Shown here: one piece after another, positions 22,346-29,506 of the stretch
Position numbering within the stretch: the stretch's first letter is position 1
Layout: each line of letters begins with the position of its first letter
Virus record (IMG/VR): IMGVR_UViG_3300037189_015955
Coordinates: 1-38,181 of that record
Direction: 5' to 3' (one strand)
Origin: a virus
Length of the DNA stretch: 38,181 nt
Notes under the pieces: model-generated
Databases searched by the model: none
Told to the model about the DNA's origin: nothing
What the model saw: only the letters and a program-made list of their open reading frames with translations
Position numbers and translations under genes: made by a program

Positions 22346-24562
22346 ATGGCAAAAAAGGCGCCCCGAAAAATCGGCAGACAGTCTGGCAAGCGGCCTCGCA
22401 AGGGGGCCGGGAAGCCTGCCCGCGCCCCAGCCAAGCCGCGCGCCCAGCCCCGCCCCCCTGCCCCGGCCCCCGCGCCGCCGAAGCCAGACCATACGGCAGC
22501 GGCTTCCGAAGCGTATTCCGCGCACCGCGAACGGGCGGCGAAGCGTCAAGCGAAGCTGTCGGAATCTGGACGCGATATCGGCCCGATCCCTCCGGTAGTC
22601 AATCCAGATCGGAAGGCTGCCGCGGCACGATCGTTTCGCGCGTTCTGCGAAAGCTACTTCGCGGCTACGTTTGCCCTGGAATGGTCTGCCGATCATCTGC
22701 GCGTAATCGCAGCGATTGAATCCGCCGTTTTGACCGGGGGGCTATTCGCATTTGCCATGCCGCGCGGCAGCGGCAAAACGTCGCTGGTCGAAACCGCAGC
22801 GCTATGGTCGCTGCTATACGGGCATCGGGATTTTGTCGCGATCATCGGGGCCGATGAAGAACACGCGCGCACGATGCTCGATTCGGTAAAAACGGAATGC
22901 GAAGTAAACGAAGACCTACTAGATGATTTTCCAGAAGCGATCTACCCGATAGCCGCGCTAGAGAAAATCCACCAACGCGCGAGCGGTCAGCTATTCAAGG
23001 GAAAGCCAACCTACATAGCCTGGACTGCCGGTGAAGTTCAGTTTCCCGCGATCGAGGGCAGCAAGGCTGCGGGCGGCATCATCCGCGTTGCCGGGATCAC
23101 GGGCCGCATCCGCGGAATGTCCGCGAAGCGCGCGCTTGATCGGCGGAAAGTTCGCCCGTCGCTGGTTCTGATCGATGATCCGCAAACGGACGAATCCGCC
23201 AAATCGCCTTCGCAAGTGGCAACGCGCGAAAGCGTGATGGAAGGCGCTATCCTGGGGTTGGCTGGGCCGGGAACGAAGATATCCGGCCTATGCACCGTAA
23301 CGGTAGTTGCGCCGGATGACCTTGCGGATCGATTGCTAGACCGTTCGCAGCATCCAGCATGGCAGGGCGAACGAACCAAACTGGTTTACGCATGGCCCAC
23401 GGCGGAAGCGCTGTGGAGCCAATACGCGGAACTTCGGCGGGAAGGCCAGCGCACGGGGCGCGGCACGGCAGACGCGGACGAATTCTACCGGCAGCGGCAG
23501 GAAGAAATGGACGCGGGCGCCGCCGTGGCATGGCCCGCGCGGAAGAATCCAGACGAACTAACCGCGCTGCAACACGCTTGGAACCTACGGATAGACCGCG
23601 GGGAATCAGCGTTTGCCGCGGAGTTTCAGAACGAACCGATCGTTCGGCAGAACGAAACGGGCAGGCTGGCAAAACGGGAACTGGCTGCCCGCGCGACGAA
23701 TGTTCCGCGCGGTGTTGTTCCGCTCAACTGCGATCAACTGACCGCATTCGTAGACGTTCAAGAAAAACTGTTGTTCTGGCTGGTGGCAGCCTGGAATCCC
23801 GCATTCGGCGGAAGCGTTGTTGCCTATGGCGCCTATCCAGAACAGGCATCCGCGTTCTTCGAAGCCGCGCACGCGAAACGAACGCTAGCAATGGCTGCAA
23901 ATGGGGCGGCGTTTGAAGCGTCTATAGCCGCGGGCCTGGAAGCCGTCGCCGTGGAATTGATGGGCCGGGAATGGATGCGGGAAGATGGAACCGCAATGCG
24001 GATAGGCCAGATGATGATCGATGCGAACTGGGGGCAATCAACGCAAGTTATCCGCACGTTCGCCCGCCGGTCAGCGTTTGCCGCCTCGATCCTGCCTTCG
24101 CACGGTCGCGGCATTGGAGCATCGGGGCAGCCGATATCCGATCGATCGAAAGGCCGCGGGGATCGCCTGGGCCTTAACTGGCGTGTAGGCCAGATTTCCG
24201 CCGGTCAGCGCAGCGCGCTCTACGATACGAACTTTTGGAAATCCTTCGTAGCGGCGCGGATGCGGCTGCCGGTTGGCGATCCCGAAGCGATATCGCTACA
24301 CGCGGGCGAACACGATCTATTCATCGAACACTGCGTAGCGGAATACCCCGTTCGAACAGAAGCGCGCGGGCGCGTTGTTGACGAATGGAAATGGACGGGC
24401 CGCGATAATCATTGGCTTGACTGCCTAGTTGGTTCAGCCGTCGCCGCCTCAATCGCTGGCATCCAGCCAAGCGCAACCGAAGCGGGCGGGCGGTCGCGGA
24501 AAAAGGTTCAGATTCCGAAGGGCGCTGGCGGGAAGATCATCGTTACGCGGAGGGTTGGCTAA
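22346..24562 (+). CDS. terL: Terminase large subunit (GpA-like)
   Basis: ATG 22346 gives 738 residues; the frame opens earlier at 22262 without a better start. A basic Ala/Pro-rich N-terminus (about 1-50) precedes the ATPase with Walker A PRGSGKT (139-145) and Walker B LVLIDD (273-278). A C-terminal nuclease domain begins at LTAFVDVQEKLLFWLVAAWN and ends with DNHWLDCLVGSAV. It packages DNA into proheads and cuts it; GpA-type enzymes usually cut at cos sites. No small terminase gene is recognised next to it. 22232-22345 holds no gene; a weak TTGCGC-16-TAGGCT promoter lies at 22268-22295. Confidence 0.85.
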   Translation: MAKKAPRKIGRQSGKRPRKGAGKPARAPAKPRAQPRPPAPAPAPPKPDHTAAASEAYSAHRERAAKRQAKLSESGRDIGPIPPVVNPDRKAAAARSFRAFCESYFAATFALEWSADHLRVIAAIESAVLTGGLFAFAMPRGSGKTSLVETAALWSLLYGHRDFVAIIGADEEHARTMLDSVKTECEVNEDLLDDFPEAIYPIAALEKIHQRASGQLFKGKPTYIAWTAGEVQFPAIEGSKAAGGIIRVAGITGRIRGMSAKRALDRRKVRPSLVLIDDPQTDESAKSPSQVATRESVMEGAILGLAGPGTKISGLCTVTVVAPDDLADRLLDRSQHPAWQGERTKLVYAWPTAEALWSQYAELRREGQRTGRGTADADEFYRQRQEEMDAGAAVAWPARKNPDELTALQHAWNLRIDRGESAFAAEFQNEPIVRQNETGRLAKRELAARATNVPRGVVPLNCDQLTAFVDVQEKLLFWLVAAWNPAFGGSVVAYGAYPEQASAFFEAAHAKRTLAMAANGAAFEASIAAGLEAVAVELMGREWMREDGTAMRIGQMMIDANWGQSTQVIRTFARRSAFAASILPSHGRGIGASGQPISDRSKGRGDRLGLNWRVGQISAGQRSALYDTNFWKSFVAARMRLPVGDPEAISLHAGEHDLFIEHCVAEYPVRTEARGRVVDEWKWTGRDNHWLDCLVGSAVAASIAGIQPSATEAGGRSRKKVQIPKGAGGKIIVTRRVG

Positions 24563-24981
24563 TGCACACCATCACGGTATCGCGAGTGGATCGCCTGGAA
24601 TGTCGCGACGTTTGCGCGATCATCGACCGGCTAACGCATGAAGAAAGCGAATGGCAGCAAGAATTGCGGCGGGCAGTCGATAGCGGAAAACCTTCCGTTA
24701 CCCCCGTTGCGTTGTGGCATGAATCCGGTTCGTTGCTGGGCTGGTGTTGTTCTCACAAATGGCAAGGGATGCAGACAATCGAAACATTTGTCGATGAATC
24801 GGAACGCGGCAACGGCATAGCAACGGCATTGGCCGCTTGTCTGGCTGCCGCCGGGGTTCTCGACAGGGCGCGGCCCGTCGCGGTGTTTTCCGATGACGTT
24901 GAACGCATGGCAAACCGAATGGGGTTTGCGGAAGTGTTGCGTTACGAATGGAACGGTTCAGCCTGGGCATGGATGCCATAG
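24562..24981 (+). CDS. GNAT-like acetyltransferase-fold protein
   Basis: This 139-residue protein shows the GNAT core: a strand-rich middle (PVALWHESGSLLGWCCS), IETFVDESERGNGIATALAA with the RGNGIA acetyl-CoA loop (near residues 82-87), and a closing DDVERMANRMGF motif typical of N-acetyltransferases. It overlaps the terminase stop (TAATG) and its own stop lies inside promoter-like element 2. Phage GNAT proteins next to terminase are known, but their substrates are mostly unknown. Confidence 0.7.
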   Translation: MHTITVSRVDRLECRDVCAIIDRLTHEESEWQQELRRAVDSGKPSVTPVALWHESGSLLGWCCSHKWQGMQTIETFVDESERGNGIATALAACLAAAGVLDRARPVAVFSDDVERMANRMGFAEVLRYEWNGSAWAWMP

Positions 24982-25013
24982 ACGGCAGCGAAACGCGCGC
25001 GCCCTGTTAGCGT
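24975..25013 (+). promoter_or_regulatory. Promoter-like element, copy 2
   Basis: GCCATAGACGGCA (24975-24987) is followed after 20 bases by TAGCGT (25008-25013), the same box and spacing as at 6902 and 33675. The head operon starts at ATG 25021. If TAGCGT is a -10, transcription would begin almost at the start codon, giving a leaderless or near-leaderless mRNA. The GGTGG at 25014 would then fall upstream of the RNA. Confidence 0.55.
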
Positions 25014-25020
25014 TGGTGGC

Positions 25021-25221
25021 ATGGAACCAGATGCCCTGCGCGATCAGATCGAAGCTACGGCGGCTGCGCCGAAGCGCGTGCGCACCGATGCGGGCGAAGT
25101 TGAAACCCGCGACCTTTCGCAACTGATCGAGGCGGATAAGTATCTGGCCGCAGCCCGCGCGGCGAAAAGCCGTTACGGCGGTTTGCGGATCACGAAACTG
25201 ATTCCGCCTGGAACGATCTAG
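25021..25221 (+). CDS. gpW-like head-tail connector / portal-adjacent protein
   Basis: This 66-residue protein directly precedes the portal gene. Its pattern (VRTDAGEVETRDLSQLIEAD, then KYLAAARAAKS and GGLRITKLIPPGT) is that of small gpW-type proteins in lambda-like head modules, which fill the portal end and create the tail-attachment surface. The portal GTG overlaps its stop by one base (TAGTG). The gene follows promoter-like element 2. Confidence 0.7.
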   Translation: MEPDALRDQIEATAAAPKRVRTDAGEVETRDLSQLIEADKYLAAARAAKSRYGGLRITKLIPPGTI

Positions 25222-26687
25222 TGGGATTCATCGAGCGTTTTTTCGGCGGGAAGCGTGAACCGCGCAGCCGTGCCGCTGCGCCGGTGAGCATTCGCGCCCG
25301 CTACGATGCCGCGGAATCAGGCGACGATCGCCGCCATTGGGCAGCCGCGGATGCGTTTTCGCAGGATGCCGCCCTGGCGCCTACGATCCGCCGCACGATC
25401 CGCAACCGCGCACGATACGAACGGCAAAACAATTCGTACCTTTCTGGCATTGCTGAAACGGTCGCAAATGATCTGATCGGCACGGGGCCGCGGTTGCAGC
25501 TATCGACCGGCAGCGCAGACGCTGACCGCGAAATCGAACGCGGTTTCTTCGATTGGTCATGGCGCGTTCATCTGGCAAGCAAACTGCGCACTATGCGGCA
25601 GTCGAAAATGATCGACGGCGAAGCATTCGCCGTTATGTTTTCGAACCCCGCTCTAGACGGTGTGCAACTCGATCTAAGGCTCGTGGAGTGCGATCAAGTT
25701 TCAACCCCTACCGGGGTTTATAACGCCGATCAAACCCCCGAAGGGTCGATCGTAGACGGCATGGAATTTGATGCCGTGGGCAATGTTGTCGCGTACAAAA
25801 TCCTAAAAAATCATCCCGGCAGTAACTTCCGTTTCAACTTCGCCTACGATCGCGTATCGTCCGCGAACGTGTTTCATTGGTTCACGGCGTTTCGCCCCGC
25901 GCAGCATCGCGGAGTAAGCGAGGTTGCGCCTTGCCTACGGCTGTTCGCTGATCTGCGGCGCTATACGGCAGCCGTAATTGCCGCAGCTGAAACCGCTGCG
26001 GATTTTGCGGCATTTTTGCATAGCAATTCGCCAGCCGCGGAAGTTGATTCGATCGATGCATTCCAGAGTATGGATATCGAAAAGCGGTCGCTTGTGACGC
26101 TGCCCGAAGGCTGGGATATTTCGCAACTCCGCGCGGAACAGCCAACCGCGAACTTCGGGGATTTCCGCCGCAACATCATTTCGGAAATCGGAAGATGCTT
26201 GCAAATCCCATACAACATCGCGGCGCTCGATAGCAGCAACCACAATTACGCATCGGGACGCATGGATGCGCAACTCTATCACGCAAACCAGCGCGTTACC
26301 CGCGACGAAATCGAACGATCGATTTTGGATCGTCTGTTCGCCGCTTGGTGCGATGAAGCGGTTTTGATCGGCGCGATTCCCGGCGGCATTGGCCCGATGA
26401 ATGAATGGGATTGGGCCTGGACTTGGGACGGGCGCGAACACGTTGATCCTGCGAAGGAAGCAAGCGCCGCAGAAATTCGGTTGCGCACTTACACGACAAC
26501 GCTTGCCAGCGAATACGCGCGGCAGGGCAAATCGTGGGAAGCGGAATTGCGGCAGCGCGCCGCGGAACTGGCGTTGATCAAGGAACTGGGGTTGCCGCCC
26601 GCCGTCGATCCGATGGCACCGCAGCAACCGCAGGCGCGGCAACAGCCATCCGATGCGGTCTATCACGACACGGGCGAATCGGATTAG
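25221..26687 (+). CDS. Portal protein (lambda gpB family)
   Basis: This 488-residue protein, starting at GTG 25221, has the features of lambda-type portals: N-terminal segment MGFIERFFGG, an RYDAAESGDDRRHW motif, IRRTIRNRARYERQNNSYLS, and the central NVFHWFTAFRPAQHRGVSEV stretch followed by a long helix. The C-terminal region is Ala/Gln-rich. Portals form the dodecameric ring for DNA entry. It is between the gpW-like protein and the protease-capsid gene, the order of lambda-like head modules. Confidence 0.85.
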   Translation: MGFIERFFGGKREPRSRAAAPVSIRARYDAAESGDDRRHWAAADAFSQDAALAPTIRRTIRNRARYERQNNSYLSGIAETVANDLIGTGPRLQLSTGSADADREIERGFFDWSWRVHLASKLRTMRQSKMIDGEAFAVMFSNPALDGVQLDLRLVECDQVSTPTGVYNADQTPEGSIVDGMEFDAVGNVVAYKILKNHPGSNFRFNFAYDRVSSANVFHWFTAFRPAQHRGVSEVAPCLRLFADLRRYTAAVIAAAETAADFAAFLHSNSPAAEVDSIDAFQSMDIEKRSLVTLPEGWDISQLRAEQPTANFGDFRRNIISEIGRCLQIPYNIAALDSSNHNYASGRMDAQLYHANQRVTRDEIERSILDRLFAAWCDEAVLIGAIPGGIGPMNEWDWAWTWDGREHVDPAKEASAAEIRLRTYTTTLASEYARQGKSWEAELRQRAAELALIKELGLPPAVDPMAPQQPQARQQPSDAVYHDTGESD

Positions 26688-26695
26688 CGGCGATA

Positions 26696-26724
26696 GGCTC
26701 GAGCCGTGTTTTTAGGTGTTTTCG
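26696..26724 (+). repeat. 29-bp dispersed repeat, copy B (upstream of capsid gene)
   Basis: It is 26 of 29 identical to 8613-8641 and begins with the palindrome GGCTCGAGCC. Here it is intergenic and ends two bases before a small ORF start at 26726. TAGGCT at 26694-26699 resembles the -10-like hexamer of the repeated promoter-like element. It may be a regulatory site or a recombination-derived duplicate. Confidence 0.6.
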
Positions 26725-26725
26725 A

Positions 26726-26779
26726 ATGTTCAGCATCGACACAACCGAAGATGAAATCGAACTGGTGGAATTCCTGTGA
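26726..26779 (+). CDS. Small coupled ORF upstream of capsid gene (17 aa)
   Basis: ATG 26726 has an AGGTG site about 8 bases upstream. The 17-residue acidic peptide MFSIDTTEDEIELVEFL ends at a TGA that overlaps the GTG start of the protease-capsid gene (GTGA). That gene lacks a strong site of its own, so translation of this ORF may deliver ribosomes to it. The peptide may have no function beyond coupling. Confidence 0.45.
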   Translation: MFSIDTTEDEIELVEFL

Positions 26780-28608
26780 ACACGCTCGCGCTCGCTTCTG
26801 ATGTGCAGTTCCTCGCCGCCGCTGACGGGCAGTCCGAAGCGGGGCCGATGCGCTTTACGATCGAGGCATACACCGGCGCCGCCATCCGGCAAAGTTGGTC
26901 GCGCGAACCGATCGTTATTGATCTGCAAGGAATGGAGTTGCGCCAGAAACTTCCGATCGTGATGGGACACGATTATTCGATCGGCTCGATCGTCGGGCAG
27001 ACCACTAGCGTGCGCGTGGAAGGCGGAAAGCTGTTGGTTGATGCCGAAGTTTTTGCCAGCGGCGACGTTGCCAAGCGCGTTAGGGAACTGGCTGCCAGCG
27101 GCTACCCGTGGCAGGCGAGCGTGGGCGCTGATGTGCGCCGCCACCAGAAGATCGACGCGGAACAGACCGCGACCGTCAACGGGCAGATGTTTCAAGGCCC
27201 GATCCGAATCGTAAAGGCTTCCAGTTTGCGGGAAGTTAGTTTTGTCGTTTTGGGTGCGGATGCAAACACGCACGTTTCAATCGCCGCCGAAGAATCGGCG
27301 GAACCGGAGGAAATCACTATGGCGAACAACGCCAGCGAATCCCCCGCGGTCGAGCCGGAATCGGCCCCGCCCGCGGAAATCACGGCGGCTGTCGCCGTGG
27401 ATGCTCCCCAGACCGACAACACCCCCAGCGACGATACCGCATCCGTTATCGCCGCGCTGACGCAGAAAGTGGAAACGATGGAAAAGCTGATCGCGACCCG
27501 CGACAACCGCGGCCCCGCCATTCACGTTGCGGAGAAGGCCAGCGGCGCCAACGTGATCGAGGCGGCGCTGTGTCTCCAGGCTGGTTTGCCGCAACCGGAA
27601 AAGTTCTTCGATGATCGCACGATCGAGGCGGGAGAGAAGGCCAAGCGCAACGTGTCGCTTACGGATGCGTTTGTCGAGGCTGCCGTCGCCAACGGCTACG
27701 ATGGGCATCGCAAGGTTTCGACGGGAACGCTTCCCGCGATCATCAAGGCTGCGTTTTCGACGTATGACATTTCCAATCTGTTGTCGAACGTCGCGAACAA
27801 GTTCCTTCTGGCTGGGTTCAACGCTGTGGAAAGCTCCTGGAGCGAGATTTCGAACATCCGCAGCGTGAACAACTTCAAGGGGGTGAACCTGTTCCGCCTT
27901 AACGGTTCGTTCAAATTCTCCCGCGTGGGCAACGGCGGCGAACTTCGCAGCGCCGCTGGCACCGATGAGAAGCGCACCGTGAACGCTGACGAATACGGCG
28001 TTTCTACGGTGATTACGCGGGTTGATCTGATCAATGATGATTTGTCGGCGTTGTCGCAGGTGACGCAGCGAATCGGTCGCGGCGCCATGCTGTCGGTTAA
28101 TGAAGTTGTTTGGGGCGAATTCCAGAGCGGAAACGCTTCGTTCTACGCGAAGGCAACCGCCGGTTCCGGCAATGCCTTTTCGATGGCTTCGCTCAAGGCC
28201 GCAACTACCGGCTATCGGAAGTTGAACGATCGCGACGGTAATCCGCTTGGGATCACGCCCCGCGTTCTTCTGGTGCCGCCCGATCTGGAACTGGCTGCCC
28301 ATGAAATCATGTCTTCTTCGCTGATGATTTCCGGCAGCGGTGCGGCGCAGGGCAACGCGAATATCCTGGCTGGTCGATACCGCGTTGTTACTTCGGCCTA
28401 TCTGACCAGCGCTACTACTTGGTGGCTGTGTTCGGATGCCGCCGATCTGGCGCCGATGGAGGTTGTCTTTCTTAACGGCCAGATGGGGCCGACGATCGAG
28501 CAAGTTGTACCGGACTACAACACATTGGGCATCGGCCTCCGCGGCACCCTCGATTTCGGGTGTGCGAAGGGCGAAGACCTCGCCGCCTACCGCATGGCGG
28601 TTTCGTGA
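26776..28608 (+). CDS. Prohead protease - major capsid protein fusion
   Basis: This single 610-residue frame joins two usually separate proteins. Residues 1-165 look like a phage prohead serine protease, with His65 (MGHDYSIGS) and Ser115 (WQASVGADV) as likely catalytic residues. A linker of Glu, Ala and Pro (about 170-245) leads to a capsid domain (about 255-610: SLTDAFVEAAVANGY, GLRGTLDFGCAKG end). Such fusions occur in some phages and may self-cleave during maturation. An internal GGAGG with ATG at 27319 could produce the capsid part alone, about 429 residues. Start GTG 26776 is coupled to the small upstream ORF. Confidence 0.85.
   Translation: MNTLALASDVQFLAAADGQSEAGPMRFTIEAYTGAAIRQSWSREPIVIDLQGMELRQKLPIVMGHDYSIGSIVGQTTSVRVEGGKLLVDAEVFASGDVAKRVRELAASGYPWQASVGADVRRHQKIDAEQTATVNGQMFQGPIRIVKASSLREVSFVVLGADANTHVSIAAEESAEPEEITMANNASESPAVEPESAPPAEITAAVAVDAPQTDNTPSDDTASVIAALTQKVETMEKLIATRDNRGPAIHVAEKASGANVIEAALCLQAGLPQPEKFFDDRTIEAGEKAKRNVSLTDAFVEAAVANGYDGHRKVSTGTLPAIIKAAFSTYDISNLLSNVANKFLLAGFNAVESSWSEISNIRSVNNFKGVNLFRLNGSFKFSRVGNGGELRSAAGTDEKRTVNADEYGVSTVITRVDLINDDLSALSQVTQRIGRGAMLSVNEVVWGEFQSGNASFYAKATAGSGNAFSMASLKAATTGYRKLNDRDGNPLGITPRVLLVPPDLELAAHEIMSSSLMISGSGAAQGNANILAGRYRVVTSAYLTSATTWWLCSDAADLAPMEVVFLNGQMGPTIEQVVPDYNTLGIGLRGTLDFGCAKGEDLAAYRMAVS
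27306..27321 (+). promoter_or_regulatory. Internal ribosome binding site and in-frame ATG
   Basis: GGAGG (27306-27310) lies 8 bases before ATG 27319, in frame at codon 182 of the fusion, exactly between the protease and capsid parts. It would initiate a separate 429-residue capsid protein. In fused protease-capsid genes an internal start lets the ratio of capsid to protease be set by translation. Confidence 0.5.
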
Positions 28609-28631
28609 GTTAGTGCGGAAACGCATCAATC

Positions 28632-28662
28632 CCCCCTCCGCGGCATCGGGCCGCGGAGGGGG
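28632..28662 (+). terminator. Strong hairpin after the capsid gene
   Basis: CCCCCTCCGCGG (28632-28643) and CCGCGGAGGGGG (28651-28662) are a perfect 12-bp inverted repeat with a seven-base loop, 24 bases after the capsid stop. Only TT follows, so it is a weak intrinsic terminator. It probably limits readthrough or protects the abundant capsid mRNA end. A second small inverted repeat, GCCGGT/ACCGGC, lies near 28683-28696. Confidence 0.6.
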
Positions 28663-28717
28663 TTACGCAACATTCCTAGGGGCCGGTTTACCGGCTAGAA
28701 AACGGGGTTAAAGAATC

Positions 28718-29047
28718 ATGGCAGTTGCTTCCTATCTCTACGATGGCGATCGGGTGTATCACACCAGCGGCAGCGATGTTCCGGTTGGAACGGTGTTGCT
28801 GATTGGCGACACGGTTTCGGTGGCCGATCGTCCGCTGGTCGCGAATGTCCTGGGCAGCGTTGCTGTCGAAGGCATTTTTTCGATGCCGAAGGCCGCGGAA
28901 GCGATTTCGCTGGGGGTTGTCGTCTACTGGGACAACACGAACGGCGTTATCACAACGACGGCGACGAACAACAAGCGGGCGGGCAAGAGCGCTTCCGCTG
29001 CCGCGTCTGGCGATGCGACGGTTCATGTAAACCTGAACGTCGGTTGA
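28718..29047 (+). CDS. DUF2190-like capsid decoration protein
   Basis: This 109-residue protein immediately follows the capsid gene. It is rich in Val, Gly, Ala and Thr, with the pattern LYDGDRVYHTSGSDVPVGTV, then IFSMPKAAEAISLGVVVYWD and a C-terminal small-residue strand. This fits DUF2190, a decoration or accessory protein bound to capsids. No strong ribosome site is visible. The gene lies between two hairpins, so it may form its own transcript segment. Confidence 0.7.
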   Translation: MAVASYLYDGDRVYHTSGSDVPVGTVLLIGDTVSVADRPLVANVLGSVAVEGIFSMPKAAEAISLGVVVYWDNTNGVITTTATNNKRAGKSASAAASGDATVHVNLNVG

Positions 29048-29065
29048 TCGCACGATCGTTCGATT

Positions 29066-29117
29066 CACACCGCAAGCCCAGCGGGCGCGCGCAACATAGC
29101 GCGCCCGCTGCGGTGTG
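29066..29117 (+). terminator. Two-part GC hairpin after the decoration gene
   Basis: The inner stem CAGCGGGCGCGC (29079-29090) pairs with GCGCGCCCGCTG (29099-29110) over an eight-base loop. The outer stem CACACCG (29066-29072) pairs with CGGTGTG (29111-29117), leaving a six-base bulge. No T-run follows. It probably terminates or stabilises the head mRNA before the adaptor gene. Confidence 0.6.
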
Positions 29118-29144
29118 CGGGGCTACGGATGTAGGGGCTGCGCA

Positions 29145-29504
29145 ATGAGCGATCTAATCCGCGATGGCGCAGCCTTCCTGGCCGATGCGTTGCGTTCATC
29201 GGCGGGAACCGCTGTTGTCTATTCGCGCGGTGCATCTTCGCAGACCGTGATAGCTACGATCGGTAAATCGATTTTTGAATCGCAGGATGCCAGCGGTGTA
29301 GTCGAAACGTGGGAAAGCCGCGATTTCATCGTGCGGCTTTCTGATCTGCCTTTTGGCGAACCGCAGCGGAACGATCGCATAACCGAAACGATTGGGGGTT
29401 CCTCGATCGTGTATGCGGTTTCTGCGCCCCGTGGCGTTCCCCTTTTCCATTACGCGGATGCCTTCGGGCAATCAGCAAAAATTCACGCAAAGCGGATCGA
29501 TTAG
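29145..29504 (+). CDS. Head-tail adaptor protein
   Basis: ATG 29145 gives 119 residues. The sequence (SDLIRDGAAFLADALRSSAG, VVYSRGASSQTVIATIGKSI, ESRDFIVRLSDLP and RNDRITE) matches small head-tail connector proteins that join the portal to the tail. A GGGG tract lies upstream. Its stop is two bases before the fibre start. This is the last clearly head-associated gene. Confidence 0.7.
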   Translation: MSDLIRDGAAFLADALRSSAGTAVVYSRGASSQTVIATIGKSIFESQDASGVVETWESRDFIVRLSDLPFGEPQRNDRITETIGGSSIVYAVSAPRGVPLFHYADAFGQSAKIHAKRID

Positions 29505-29506
29505 CC

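Noticed and set aside
27277-28629. 450-codon open frame antisense to the capsid gene
   Set aside because: It is a shadow of the high-GC capsid coding sequence, without protein-like composition or a ribosome site.
19318-28630. 15-mer CGGAAACGCATCAAT shared between the methyltransferase end and the capsid end
   Set aside because: About one such 15-mer match is expected by chance in 38 kb, and the surroundings differ.
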